A program made the position numbers and the translations under genes. From positions 1,488,001 to 1,552,000 of the forward strand of contig NC_052472.1 of assembly GCF_009730915.1 (NCBI RefSeq): a stretch of 64,000 bases of DNA, read 5' to 3'. Origin of the DNA: Dioscorea cayenensis subsp. rotundata (lineage: Eukaryota; Streptophyta; Magnoliopsida; Dioscoreales; Dioscoreaceae). Shown piece after piece: positions 12,290-24,850 of the stretch. The notes under the pieces were generated by a model. That model did not search any database, was not told the origin of the DNA, and worked only from the letters and a program-made list of their open reading frames with translations. Position 1 is the first letter of the stretch. Each line of letters starts with the position of its first letter.

Positions 12290-13039
12290 AATTATCATAA
12301 AGCAACCGATGCAATTTGTGATAAGTGGATTTCATTTAAGTCAAAGAAAACAAAATACGAAGGAAATGGTGAAATACGATTGATCGATATCTCTACACTT
12401 GCTGACTTGCTGTTACAGCGAAGAATTTGAAGAAGCTCAGCTGTGAATATTAAAACATCAAATGGAAGAAGGTTAATGATCTATCTTCCAAAAAGTGGGA
12501 AGATTGTGATTTTGCAAATGTAGCCACTTTAGTAACTGATGTCTGCAACATTGTGCATGCATCAATTTCATGTACCAAGTTGACAATGGTTACAATCAGT
12601 AAGAAAAGTAGGATTATATATTGGACTTATGAACTTATTTTGTTGTTGTTTTTATTATTAATGAAAAGCTCTGAGTAGATGAGATTTCAGCTTTTTTGTT
12701 TAAAAATTAATGTGGTATTGCATTGAGTTCAGATTGCATTCTTTTTTTCAGATTGATTTTGCATGCACAGAAGGAAATGAAGGATTTTTTATATTTTATT
12801 TGGGTATATTGTAATATTTTCTTTGTATTTTTTTTTATCAGTCATAAATCTATGTATTTTTATCTGTTACAAATTTATATTTTTTTAACTGTATTTTTTT
12901 AATATCAATAAACATTTATTAATTTTTTTAAATTATTTTTAGTATTTTTTTAAATTTTTTTATTGGAATTATATATGAGAAAAAAATGTGAGATAATTTT
13001 GAAAAAATAATTAATTTTTTATAAAATTTTGGGAAAAAT
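12290..13039 (+). other. 3' flank of the EamA gene, AT-rich
   Basis: Presumed 3' UTR and downstream sequence, with many T and A runs from 12740 to 13030. No further gene seen. Confidence 0.45.
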
Positions 13040-13763
13040 TCATTGCTTTACTCTCGATAATTTCAAAACTTCCCAAACGTACTTGTGAGTTTTGCATACG
13101 CCCGAACAACCCTTCCTTTATTGTTTTCACTTCCTTTTTACCCCTGCAGTTATGAAATTCCATCATCTCTTAAACCTTTTTGTACATCATTTTTCATTCT
13201 TTTTTGCATTCCTTTTTGCATGTACTCATTTCTTAAAGCAGAAGTCTCATTTTTTTAAACAGAGAACTCATTTCTTAAACAGAGAGTTCATTTCTTAAAG
13301 CAGAAAAACTCATTTCTTAAACATGAAACATCATTTTTTTAAACATAAAACTCATTTTTTTAAAACAAAAACATTAATATTTAAACGGAAAAACAAATAT
13401 TTACATGATAAATTAATCCCGGATATAAAAACCAATTAATCTTGGTCACTCAGTACATATTTAAATAGAAACAACGATATTTAAGCACTTTTTTTAAAGC
13501 GTAAAGCGCAATATATTAAGCGAAACATCGATAGTTAAACAAAGACAAACAAGCATATAAACAGAGAACTCATTTCTAAAGCAGAGAGCTTATTTTTTTA
13601 AACAAAGACCTCATTTTTTAAACGTAAACCCTCATTGAGTAGGGACATTGAGTATCTCATCGTCGACGATCTCGCGTGAACGGCTGAGTCGCCGAGCTCC
13701 CGGATCTAGCGAGCGATCTCGAGGTGGCGTCGCTCGTGTGGGGTCTTAAAGGAGAAATCTTTA

Positions 13764-14159
13764 TCAGGGCGTTGGCATCCGATTGGCGACGTTCCTCGCT
13801 GATCGGAGTGGTGAGGTCTTCGATGGCGACGTCGGATAAGACGAAAGTGAACTCGAAACGGAACCATTCTCGACTGCAGAGACCGCAACATGGATAGCAA
13901 TAAGGTTAGGGTTAGGAATCATTCTGGGGTTTGGATCCATGGTGCCTAAGTCGGTGACGGGAACGGAGGGAGGAAGCGGTGCCGATGAGGGTTCGATCTC
14001 GCCGTCTTCGTCTTCGTCTTCATCTTCATCGTCTTCCCTGTCGTCGACCTCATCTCTTTCATCTTCTTCGTCCATCGACCCTGGGGAAGACCGCGACGCT
14101 CCTCGTCGTCGAGCGAAGGCATCGAAAGGTTGCACTCGTACATATTTAAATAGAAACAA
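13764..14159 (-). pseudogene. Acidic-protein frame in GC-rich block, copy 1 (captured fragment?)
   Basis: The minus strand reads a 131-codon frame with an Asp/Glu run (residues 27-52), then PSSAPLPPSVPVTDLGTMDP and a C-terminal Ser/Pro-rich part. The same peptide appears in the second tandem copy, so it may derive from one captured host exon. I do not recognise the parent protein. The plus strand of the same block encodes a Ser-rich frame, the usual mirror of an Asp/Glu run, so strand choice is uncertain. Confidence 0.3.
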
Positions 14160-14445
14160 CGATATTTAAGCACTTTTTTTAAACGTAAACGCAATATATT
14201 AAAAGCGAAACATCGATAGTTAAACAAAAGACAAACAAGCATATAAACGAGAATTCATTTCTTAAACAGGAGAACTCATTTCTTAAACGAGAGCTTATTT
14301 TTTTAAACAGAGACCTCATTGAATAGGGACATTGAGTATCTCATCGTCGCCGATCTCGCGCTGAACGCTGAGTCTTTCGAGCTCCGGATCCGGGCGAGCG
14401 ATCTCGAAGGTGGCCTCGCTCGATGGGGTCTTAAAGGAGAAATCT

Positions 14446-14844
14446 TTATCGGCGTTGGCGATCCGGTTGGCGACGTTCCTCGGCGGTCGGAGTGGTGAGG
14501 TCTTCGGTGGCGACGTCGGATAAGACGGGCTGAACTTGAACGGAACCATTCTCGACTGCGGAGACCGCAACATGGATAGCAATAGGGTTAGGGTTAGGGA
14601 TCATTCCGGGGTTTGGATCCATGGTGCCTAAGTTGGTGACAGGAACGGAGGGAGGAAGCGGCGCCGATGAGGGTTCGATCTCGCCGTCTTCGTCTTCGTC
14701 TTCATCGTCTTCCCTGTCGTCGACCTCATCTCTTTCATCTTCTTCGTCGTTGACCTCGGGGAAGACCGCATGCTCCTCGTCGTCGAGCGAAGGCGATCGA
14801 AAGGTTCGGACCTTTTCTCTCGAACATGAAATCCCATTTTTCAT
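14446..14844 (-). pseudogene. Acidic-protein frame in GC-rich block, copy 2
   Basis: This is a 132-codon minus-strand frame. It shares with copy 1 an Asp/Glu stretch (about residues 33-57), PSSAPLPPSVPVTNLGTMDP and IAIHVAVSAVENGSV. The N-terminus (GISCSREKVRTFRSPSLDDEE) and C-terminus differ because indels shift the frame relative to copy 1. Lack of a shared intact frame argues against a working gene. Confidence 0.3.
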
Positions 14845-15455
14845 GCAGCGTGATCGTGATTGTGAGCCGCGATGCTTTGTCTCATCGGCCCGGGTTCAAC
14901 TGCAGATAAAGAGATTTTTAGGGGGTGATAAATACACCACAAAAACTCATTTCTTAAATGAGACCTCATTTTTTTAAACAAAACCCTCATTTCTTAAACA
15001 GAAACTCATTTCTTAAACAGAGACCTCATTTTTTTAAATAGAAACCTCTTTTCTTAAACAGAAAACTCATTTCTTAAAAAGAAAACTCAAATTTTTAAAC
15101 AAAAAAATTCATTTTTAAATAGAAAACTCATTTTTTTAAAGCAGAAACTCGATTTTTAAACGAACCTCATACTCTCATATTTTTAAATAGAGCTTCATTT
15201 TCAAATAGAAACTCATCTGACTCCAAGGGCATTATAGTCAAACCCCTGTCACACTTGCCATAACTTCCCATGCAGGGACAATTTCAGTCCAAAAATTCCA
15301 AATTAACTCTATCAATCACTATTAGATGTTTGGGGGTTTAAAAAAATCATTATGATTCAAAAGGGAAGGGGTTTTTGAGGAGTGCAAAACTAAGGGTGTT
15401 TTTAGCGATATCTGCAAACTTCAGGGTGTTTTAGCGATTTCACTAAAAATTTTTA

Positions 15456-15693
15456 TATAACAACAAATTTTTTTTTTTGGGTATGTGAAAGGAATGGGAA
15501 GGAACTGGAGGGAGTAATCTGGAAATTATAAAAAACAGAAAATTAGTGTAATTACGGATTTTTATGGGGATATATATGCTAAAAAACACACACATATTAT
15601 ATATATATATATATTTATGTTTATACCCAAAGAGCCCATATCCGTTAGAAAAAAGTGAAAAACCAGTGGACTCGATCGCCGGCCGGAGAGACG
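15456..15693. other. Upstream region of the DUF3531 gene
   Basis: It contains a short TA run (15598-15615) and presumed promoter/5' UTR. An in-frame upstream ATG at 15655 would add 13 residues to the DUF3531 product. No clear TATA box beyond the TA run. Confidence 0.35.
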
Positions 15694-18600
15694 ATGATGC
15701 TCCGGCAACCGGCAAGAAGCTTAGCGCCTCTCTCTTTCGTCTCCACCTTCTCCTCCAACTCCAATCCCTCCTGGCTTCTCCTCCAATCCCCATTTCCAAA
15801 GCCTAAGCACATACACCACAAGATCAAGCACCGGCTTTCCATTGCCGCCATGGCTTCCAAATCGAACGAAGGTACTTCAACAGCGGCGGAGGGAGATGTC
15901 TATTCGCGGGAGGCGAAGGGTTCGGGGACAACTGCGAGGGGCCGGAGGCTGCTCAGAGTGCGGGAGGAGAAGCGTAAGCGAGAGTATGATCGCATTCACA
16001 ACTACCCCGCTTGGGCCAAGTACTGATCTCTCTCTCTCGTCTTTAGATTCGTTTAATTGTTCTTTAGTTCTTTTTTCAGCAAAGATTTGTTGGAACGATT
16101 CATGAATTTTGGAAAGCTTAGTATTTGATGGAAATAGTTAGAATGATATGCAAGCCAATGCTTTTAGACCTAGAAAATGATGTGGGTGGCTAAAGAACAA
16201 TCGTTTCGGAGAATTATTGATTGCTAATATGAGAGGTAGCTTTAATATGTTGAGCCTCAATTCATGTACTACTAATTGATTTCTAGTGCTTGCATTCCTT
16301 GTGTGATTTCTTCTAGTTTTCATTTATTATTATTATTATTTTATTTTTATTTTTTTTAATTTTTGGATTTTGTAGGAGAATTTAAGAATTTTCAATACAT
16401 TGGTTGCTATATTTTGTTGGTTTCGGTTAAACATCTCTAAACATGATTAAAACAAGTTATAGAAAATAATATAAGTGAAATTGTGGACATTAATCCTGTT
16501 GGAATGAGAGAGGTGTTTTGGGAGTGCAGATAACTAGAGAGGCAGAGAAGATGAAATTTGTATTATGCGTGAAACTGTCACTATTGGACTTGATTCAAAT
16601 GACTAGGCCACACTCTTTTATATACAGGGACCTTAGAACCCTTTTAGAATACATTCTAAGACCTTCCACATTTAATCCTGCTGATCAACTACTAACAACA
16701 CCACCACCACCACCACCATTAGTCCCAACTATTTGCGACTGGCAACATGAATCGTTTTTTTTCGATATTGCTCTGTTTAAGAACAAAGGACCAGATAAAC
16801 TAAACACAAACATATCATTACATAAAGTTTTTGCTAAACACCTTTTAAGTTTACCTTTCTCTCTTCTACGGCCTTTCATCTGGAGAGCTCCCAAATTTGT
16901 TATAGGAGTGCATCTACAGAAACCAACTACTTAAACATCTTTTAAAATAATTCATATAAGATTTATCCCAAAGTTCTTAAAAGTCATTAGTTTGATATTT
17001 GGACTCAAACCATTATGGGTCAAATCATGTTTCCTCATCAACTACCAGTCCTAAACTTGATTTGGTGACATCAAGTAAAGCCCTTTGTTGTTTAAACACA
17101 TCATATTTGAAGGGCTTGGTAAGAATGCAACTTGGTGTTGAGATCTTGTGAACTTTAATTTCGTGTACTTCCTTTGTGATGCATGTCAAGTGTCGATGTG
17201 CTTGCTTCTTTCATAAGAAATTGGGTACCAAGGCTAGTTGTAGACTTGCTGTCAACATATTTCTATAACTTCATCTTGTAATATATTAAGATCCTCAGCT
17301 AGAGTACATGGTAAACACAAGTAGTGGTCACATTCAGCTTCACAGATAAGCAGGGCAACAATTGGTTGTTTCTTTTTTGATCCTAAGTAAAAGCTGTATA
17401 TCCTATATCCAAGAGAAATTTTGTAGTGCATACTTTGTCATTTATATTGCTTTCTCAATCACTATCATTGTATCCAATGAGTTTGAACTATTGAGATATG
17501 ACTAGAAAAGGCTAAAATCAAAAGTGTCTTCAGTATGTCGAAGAGTTCTCTTTGCTGCCTTTAATTGAGTCATAGTGGGAGTTGTCTCTATAAAGCGACT
17601 TATAAGACCAATTCCAAAGAGAATATCGGGTCTTGTGCAAGTCAAATGTCTCAAGCTTTCAATAAATCTCTTGAGAGTTGTAGGACCTACCTTCTCGCCT
17701 TCATAATACCTTGATAACTTAATTCCATATTCCACTGGAGTGTTAACTAGCTTGCAGTCCTACATCTTGAGTTTCTTTAGAAACTTCTTTGGATAGCCTT
17801 CTTAAGAAACAAAATGCTCATTCTTTTGTTTGTTAGATTTCAATGCCAAAATAATATGACATAAATCAGATATCAATCATCTTGGACTTCACTGTCATAG
17901 TCTTCCTGAAGATTTCAAACAAGACTGAATTGCTTCCTATAAAATTAGATCATCTACACACAAGCAAATAATATAATATCTCCCCTTATACGTTTGACAT
18001 AAAAGGCATGCTCATGTGGGTACTTTGGAAAAATTTTGCATTGGAAATATCTATCAATTCTACTGTACCAAACACTTAGAGCTTACTTTAATCCACATAA
18101 GGCTTTCTTTAATTTTATGACCTTATCTTCATGCTCTTTAGCATAGGTTTCTGTACATATACTTCTTTGTTAAGATGCCTGGATTTGATATCCATCTGGA
18201 AGATTTTCCTTTCACTCTATGCAACCAAATATATAATAAGCTTTATAGTTTTTGGGCAAGGACCAAATACCTCATCATAGTTGATTCCTGTCTTTTGCTT
18301 GTATTTTTTAGCCATCAATCTTGCATTGTATTTTTAAACTTTTTTTTTCTAATCTTGTGCATCCATTTTTCTTTGATAGGTGTATGCCTTGTAGGTAGTG
18401 TTGTGAGCTCCCATGAATCATTCTTCTGAATTGCATTGATTTCCACTTCTATGGTGTTTCTCCTTTTTGGTTTTGTTTTTTCATTTTGTGCTACTTCTCC
18501 AAAGCTTATGGGCTTATAATCAGCAAAGAGGCAAGCTAGTTTTAGCTTATTGTTTAAATTTTGGGTTACCTAATATGTTTCTTCAAGACTGTCTATGCAA

Positions 18601-21600
18601 GGTGGTGTTTCATATGAGCTTAAGGATGCAAAATCTTCAAATGTTGTTGACGATGATGTTGGTGGGATAGCAATTACTTCTGACTGCTTTTCTTCTTCCA
18701 TGATGAGAAAGAGTCATACTGTCCATTATCTTTAGAGTAATGCTATTCATACCGAACAACCTTCTTGAACATACCACTCGAATGACGTGGCATCCTCGCC
18801 ACATAAAAACTTGACTTTCTTTCTTACTTGAAACCTAACTTTCTCTCTCTAAATTAAAAAACCAAGATCCAACCGGTGAGAGGCTCTAATGGTTACGCAC
18901 CGGGATTGGCAGACATGGATGCAATAAAGGTGTTGAGATTGTTGTCGTCGGCTATACTGGCTTTGATGACGGTGGTGAGGAGTGATGATAAGGAGGTTTG
19001 ATGTGCTAGATGACGAGGTTGATTAGTGGATCGGTGGAGGTGGGTGGGAGATACGGTGGCGGTGCCAGAGGAGCTCATCGGCTACACTAAACTGTGTCTG
19101 TGGGTGCTTCGGTTGCTTTGTTTGTGTAATCGTGAATTTATTCATTACGTGTTCAAGGCTTTCGAGGAGCACATGGGCATGTGTCTCCATCGGAGAGATG
19201 GGGTGGAGAAGAAGGGGAAGCGAGCCAAAAAGAACGAGAAGGAAATGAAAAAGATGACGATGTTGTTGTTGAAATAACGGCAAGCTTACATGATGGATCC
19301 TTTTGTGGTGGCCGGAAGAAGAGAAGGACCATGAGAAGAAGAGAATGACGGTGATAATGAGAAGGCAGCACCGGCGGTGGTGATCGGAAATGAGATGGAA
19401 GCAGCTGTGGATGGTGAGAAGAGGACGGTGAGGGATTGAGTGACGTGATGACGTGCGGATGCCAGCACGGATGGATGGCACATCATTTAGGTAGTTTGTT
19501 TGGGAAGATTGTTCGGTATGAATAGCTTTACTCTTATCTTTAATGTTCTTCTCTTTTGTTCCTTCTTCATCAAAAACAACATCTCTACTAACAATTATTC
19601 AGGTCTAATTCAAACCCGAAAAGCTTAAGCTAGTAGAATGAGAGACCAGACTAGTATATTTATACCCATATTTACTAACTTAACCTATGCGGAACTAAAA
19701 GTAACTCTAATACATGTTTTCTTGGCTTTATGGCTATGTTATGTGTTGTAATCTTCAGGAGTTTTGAGGAAGTTTGGGAATAAGAATTCAACTTTTTCTT
19801 TAAATTGTAATTTTTTCTACAAGAGATTTAAAATAATCATCATACAAACATAAATTTTCTTGCTTATTCTCACTTTTTATTTCTTATCTCCATTATCTAT
19901 TGGTCGTTCACTACTTTGGTTATAGATTCTTTCTATACTCTGGCTTTACCAGAATAAAACTTTTCATAATTAGCTGCATTTGACTTTCTATTCTTCCTAT
20001 TAGCTTCTCAATGTACAGTGGAGCATGTTTTGCTCTATGGTTTAGGGATGCCAGTTCTAATTTTGCATTTGTTCTTAGGGTTTTAGAAAATGCATGCAAA
20101 GATGATGAGGAACTTCGTGCGGTGCTTGGTGACAGTATTGGAAACCCAGAACTGATGAGGAAAAGGGTGCGACTGTAGCCTGTTATTAATTTGTGTCATG
20201 ACAACTTTGTGTTTAGTGGAGGCAATATATGATCAAAGTTTTTGTTCTGATTTGCAGATTGAGGAAAGAGTCAGAAAGAAAGGTAGAAATTTTCACAAGT
20301 CAAAAACGGGTTCTGTTCTTTCCTTCAAAGTCAGCTTCAGAGAGTGAGAAATCATTTAAAACCTTCAGATTAGTCGTCTTGTATGATTATCCATGATATA
20401 AAATTCTTTTAATTTCCAAATTCCAATTTTATTTGAGCAAGCAATCTTAAAGCAAAGAAAGAAAAGGGAAGGGAAAAAACTGTCTGATTGCATATTGTAT
20501 TTTTGTTTTCTTTAGCTTCAATCCAATGGGTTCCTATATGTGGTTTGAGCTATTTGGTGCCCCCACAGATCGTGATGTTGATCTCCTTGGTAGTGTAAGT
20601 TCGTCCCAAAAAAGTTCTAGACAATTTCCATGATTTTTGAAGAGTTTACTATATCAGTAATGGTTCTTATTTATGAGTTGTTTTCAGGTCATCCAGGCAT
20701 GGTATGTCTTGGGACGGTTAGGTGCCTTTAACTCTACAAACCTTCAGGTAAAGTAAATGAAAAACAAGGTTTTCTTCTAGTAGCAATTATTATAACAACA
20801 GCATTCTTGTTGCTTGCAAGTTGTTGCCATCATCAAACTCTAAGAACATCAGCTTTTACCATGATAGCATTACACTTTATGAAACAAAGGAATTATTTCT
20901 GTTATCATGCTTATTCAACATTTTCATGCTGGCATAACTTTCAGTTGCCTGTATGTATGGCACCAGCTTCATGTGTTAAGAAATAAATAGGCTTGAACTG
21001 CTGAGCATGGCATGTTGGGTTTTAAAGTCCTTTAATATAATTTTTTTTCTTTTGAACAGAACATTTTCTTTTTTTTTTTCCTCTTATCTGAAGAAGCTAG
21101 TGCGTTTTGTGTGTGTGTGTGTGAAAGAGAGAGAGAGAGATAACTTGCTAGTAGATTGAAGATGTACAAGCTTGATCACTTTCTGTCTTATTGGTTCAAT
21201 TAAGTGCTTCATATTTGCTAAGAAAATACTCTATACATTCGGTGCATCATTTTGCATCAATGTGAGTAAGAAGATTGTCATGCGATCAATAATATCTGTG
21301 ATTCCAAATCATGTAGCTCTCCCCCCTTATGAGACAGCTTTAATTCCTTCTAAAGACCCAATTACTAGAACTAAACTCTATTTCTCGGTAGTCATCATTG
21401 CTAGACCTAGGATAGGAATGCCTTATACGAAATATTTTGTGCTGTGAGGTCTTCCTCATGTATAACATGCATTCCTTGCTCTGTAATGGAACAATGTTGT
21501 TGATAAAATTTATAGGGTATCTTTATAGACTCTAGTAGGAAATCACTATTGATACAATGATGTTAGGCTTATCACTCATACCAACAATGAATTAGGACTT

Positions 21601-23412
21601 CAAAAAGGGCAAGTCTTCGCTAGCAAAGCCATATAAAAGTCAGCCACAGAGCAAACAAATTGTTGGTCATAGGGAAAAAGATAACACCAATAATAATATC
21701 CAAGTCTAGTTTTTATCTTTATGCCGAAACAGATAATTTATTTTTTTTCTCATGATGAAGCTGGCTTTGAGGAGATATGGAGTTGTCAAAGATTTACTTC
21801 ATTGATGTGCAACTTTTCAAATCCGACAGTTCCTTTGGCTTGTTTCATGTTTAGACATTTTGTTTGATCTTTATTTTCTTGTGTGACTGGTTAAGAAAGA
21901 TAATGAACTTGAAAATGCGAGAATGTTCTCTCACTCCATATATGGGAATGCATTCTATTGTTTGTTTCAGTTGGGAAATGTCTGTATGGATTACAATCCT
22001 CTTTATGACTCTGAGAAAGCTGCGAAAGTGATGCCTTCATCATTCCATGATATCGGTGATGTTGAATTCCAAGATAATTGGGGACGCGTCTGGTAATGCA
22101 TTTTTTTATTTGCTGCTTTAGAGTTTATTTCTAATCAGTAAGCTGCATTAGACTTCATAAATTCTCTTTGAATTATTTAAAGTTGTCCTTTCACTACAGG
22201 GTGGACCTTGGAACATCTGATTTCTTCGCTATTGATGTATTGCTCAATAGCCTCACTGCTTTGAGTTCAGAGTAAGTCAAATCAGAAAGTAATCACAATT
22301 AAGTGAATTAACTATTGAAATTTAGAAGTGGATGCTTTCCATTATATTATTTTTGAGCTGAAAATTGATACAAACTATACATTTTTCAGCTTTTCTGAAA
22401 GATTTGTTTGTGATATATTTAGGTGTTAATTGAGTGGTTATATGATGATTTAATTGCATATAGCTCTAGTTATATTAGTCAATCTTAGGATTTGGCCAAA
22501 GACAGCCTTTATAGACACACACACACACACACACACACACATTCATATTTGCAGAATTTACTATGGTATTATGTTTTTAATAGTGGCTAATGCTTCCAAC
22601 TAATAAGCAGCCAAAAATTTTAATAATTTTTTTGTTGTATACTTGGTATTTGAGTAGGGGTTAAAATTGTATGGTTAAGCCAAGATTTTTATATAGAGCT
22701 CCATGCTTTCATTGACATCATTAATTAAATTTAATATGGCAATATAAATTGACTACATTGCAATTACATCCGTCTAGGTTGCGTTTGTGAGATTTTAAAC
22801 TTAGTTGATATTATTAAAAACAGTATGTTTTGTTTAGAGGGTCTATAAAAACTTAGTGTTTAATGTTACATAAATTTAAGGGTGTTTGGCATTATAAGTT
22901 TCTTAGACAAATTGGCCAGGCTTGTCGCCACGAATACATCTTACCATCATCCTTAAATATCAACTTCATTTCGATGCATTTATTACCAACTTGTGACCAT
23001 GTTACTTAGATGCCAAGTATGATGATATTGTTTAAATTTTCAATTTATGTTCTGAAACATACGAAATTCTCTCTACATTATGTCGCTTTTTGTGGCATTC
23101 ATTGTTCTCAATGCCACCAAAATTAAGTTGTGTTAATTTTTAGTCGTCTCCACTTGAATCATATTGCAAAGAACATAAAAGAAAATCTATGGCAAGCGTA
23201 TCATCAAATGTTTCAACAATTTACTTGTATTTTCTTTACAATAAGAACCAATGGGATGCCGAAAATGTTCAGTTGTCTCTAGACTATTTATATATCTATG
23301 TTCTTGCAGATACCTCGGCATTCAACAAGTGATTTTCGGTGGACGTCGCATGGGAGATTGGGAAGACGGCATGACGAATTCAGAATACGGGTACAAGAAT
23401 TTTCAGATATAA
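15694..23412 (+). CDS. DUF3531-family protein, probably plastid-targeted
   Basis: Eight exons: 15694-16019, 20079-20166, 20258-20343, 20516-20594, 20688-20747, 21971-22092, 22200-22271 and 23310-23412. They join in phase to 311 codons with GT-AG introns. The first ~65 residues are rich in Ser/Pro/Lys without acidic residues, like a transit peptide. The conserved region starts with RRLLRVREEKRKREYDR (exon 1). It goes on through ENACKDDEELRAVLGDSIGN (exon 2), WFELFGAPTDRDVDLLGSVI (exons 4-5), DNWGRVWVDLGTSDFFAIDV (exons 6-7) and ends YLGIQQVIFGGRRMGDWEDG (exon 8). This matches the plant/cyanobacterial DUF3531 family; its biochemical role is unknown. Start: ATG at 15694 (15655 or 15697 also possible). 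Intron 1 is 4.06 kb because of transposon insertions. A broken second copy lies at 40859-44254. Confidence 0.9.
18735..19533. mobile_element. Non-autonomous Mutator-type element with GC-rich cargo
   Basis: The terminal inverted repeats are about 30 bp with two mismatches; both ends read GAGTAAxGCTATTCATACCG inward. A perfect 9-bp target duplication TTATCTTTA flanks them (18726-18734 and 19534-19542). The 799-bp element contains no transposase. The GC-rich interior holds an 83-codon plus-strand frame (19026-19277), a feature of Pack-MULEs that carry captured gene pieces. The element splits the copia integrase-end coding sequence, so it inserted after the copia element. Confidence 0.85.
19026..19277 (+). 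other. Frame inside the Mutator-type element (possible captured exon)
   Basis: 83 codons with LIGYTKLCLWVLRLLCLCNR followed by a Lys-rich tail (KKGKRAKKNEKEMKKM). Not recognised. A minus-strand frame of 152 codons overlaps it, so coding status is open. Confidence 0.2.
21092..21141. repeat. (GT)n-(GA)n microsatellite in DUF3531 intron 5
   Basis: A run of GT dinucleotides followed by GA dinucleotides at about 21107-21141. It is intronic and non-coding. Confidence 0.7.
22512..22541. repeat. (CA)n microsatellite in DUF3531 intron 7
   Basis: About 15 uninterrupted CA/AC dinucleotides in the intron before the last exon. Confidence 0.8.
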
Positions 23413-24850
23413 AATATGATCAATGTTGTCTCTCATCCAAGATTCCAAGAAAGGAAATCATGTAATGGCATTACTTCATATGCAAGAGACAATGATGTTC
23501 TTCTTAACAAATGTTCAATTAGTAGAAAATGGTTGTTTGTCACCCTAGAACTTCATGTATACAAATAATAATCACAAGTTTGCTCTATCTAAAGATACAA
23601 GAGTTTTGTGCAGTTTAGCAGAACTTTATGTGGTTGAGCAAACTTGTTTAGAGGTTGTATGCATGTACGCATCTGTTCCCTTTTTATTTATATTACAAGA
23701 TTTAATTATTTAAGCATACATATATCTATTTGACAAAGACAATAAAGGCTACCCCATAAAATAAATGTTAAGGGATAGGTAGGAACAATTATGCATCAAT
23801 TACTGTTATTTATCGACCCTTTAAAAATTTATTAACTCGATTAGATTTTATATGAAGTAATTAGGGTTTTACCATGTGCACACCCACAAATTTTTTTTAG
23901 AAACTAAACCGGGTTAACAAATTCTCCTGTTATGCAACCATCTGAAAAGAAAGAAAATGGCATCTTCTCACATAAACTTAATAAATAATAATTGAATATT
24001 GCTACAATATTGCACAATCCTATCAATCTGTCAGTCTATTGCATTAGGCATTGGGTTTTTGAATAAATATTTAACATATACTTTTTAAAAGTGAATATTA
24101 ATATCAACAAGAAAAAATATTTTTAACTTAAAAAAGTTTTGAATTTGATTAATATAAATTAAATAAAAAGTATGTAAATTGACAAGAAATTTCCCTTGAA
24201 TCCACATCTAAACATCTCCTAAATTTGCGAAGTTCACAAAGCAAGTGGACTCTAAATTCAGTCACTCTGTTCAGAAAAGAATATCATCTTATCCTATGTT
24301 GTCAATTCAAGCTTAAAACAATGAAAGACAGAGCCAGCTTGAAAAGACAAAATAAGAACATTAAAGAATGGATCTGATTATAACATGATACATACTCTCC
24401 AGAAATTAAATTCATGAACTTGAGAATGTGATTTAGATGCTGAGATTTATTGCTTTGGGTATATATATATATATATATATTGAAATAAATGTGGATAAAC
24501 TACAGTTTTATTGAAAATAACAAAATAAAACAGAGTAGTCCTCTCACCCGAGGTGAGGAACAAAACAAAGTACAATAAAACAAGAAAAAAACCAAAGATA
24601 AATACTGGACAGACAAAAAACACCGTCTATGACTTCAGACATGTGGTTTTACATTACATAAACAACAACTACATATTGTTTTGCAACAACACTTTTGACA
24701 TGACATAAACAACAGCTACAAATTAATTTGCAACTATACATCTCAAGAAAAACAAGCAAACAAACAAACACACAATAAGAGATTTTAATTTAACTTTCTC
24801 ATCTCCCGGCCTTCAGCCCAAGGGTGAGAAATTTCCAGATTATAATCATC
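23413..24850. other. Intergenic 3' flank shared by DUF3531 and the PrimPol exon copy
   Basis: Non-coding, AT-rich, with an (AT)n run at about 24462-24480. Its counterpart is 44255-45481. No other gene seen. Confidence 0.6.

Larger units (their letters stand above)
13468..14845. repeat. Tandem duplication of a roughly 680-bp unit
   Basis: The unit starting near AACAACGATATTTAAGCAC (about 13468) recurs at about 14153. Both copies then carry CGATAGTTAAACAAA, GGGACATTGAGTATCTCATCGTC, TGGATCCATGGTGCCTAAGT, and a TCTTCGTCTTCGTCTTCATC tract. The GC-rich half contrasts sharply with the AT-rich flanks. Small insertions and deletions separate the copies, so no frame is shared intact. Confidence 0.75.
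13040..15455. mobile_element. Possible Mutator-like element carrying duplicated GC-rich sequence
   Basis: The outer ends are degenerate inverted repeats: left GAGTTTTGCATACGCCCG near 13087, and on the minus strand of the right end TAGTTTTGCACTCCTC near 15385, each followed by AACCC/ACCCC and TTCC. Between them are many copies of an 'ACTCATTTCTTAAACAGA' phrase and two tandem copies of a GC-rich block. No transposase and no clear target duplication were found. The Mutator-like assignment is inference. Confidence 0.35.
16497..19625 (-). mobile_element. Degenerate Ty1/copia element in DUF3531 intron 1
   Basis: Reading the minus strand: an integrase-end phrase SRDVVFDEEG near 19600-19560, then (after a nested Mutator-type insertion) acidic linker sequence. 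Next come RT/RNase H remnants at 17735-17502 including SLRHLTCTRPDILFGIGLIS. A pol end near 17130-17035 reads KPFKYDVFKQQRALLDVTKS, and LTR-like sequence ends at 16497 (minus-strand ...TTCCAACA). Multiple stops and frameshifts. No 5' LTR was identified, so the upstream limit is approximate. Confidence 0.65.

Noticed and set aside
13939-14977. Ser-rich plus-strand frames as genes
   Set aside because: They mirror the Asp/Glu-coding run of the opposite strand, are not shared in frame between the tandem copies and have no domain.
13220-15210. Repeated ACTCATTTCTTAAACAGA motif as a CRISPR-like array
   Set aside because: Plant nuclear DNA; spacing is irregular, the spacers are AT-rich variants of the same phrase, and no cas genes are present.
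21172-21447. 91-codon frame in DUF3531 intron 5
   Set aside because: No recognisable domain, and the flanking exons splice in phase around it. It could be old transposon sequence, but nothing supports a gene.
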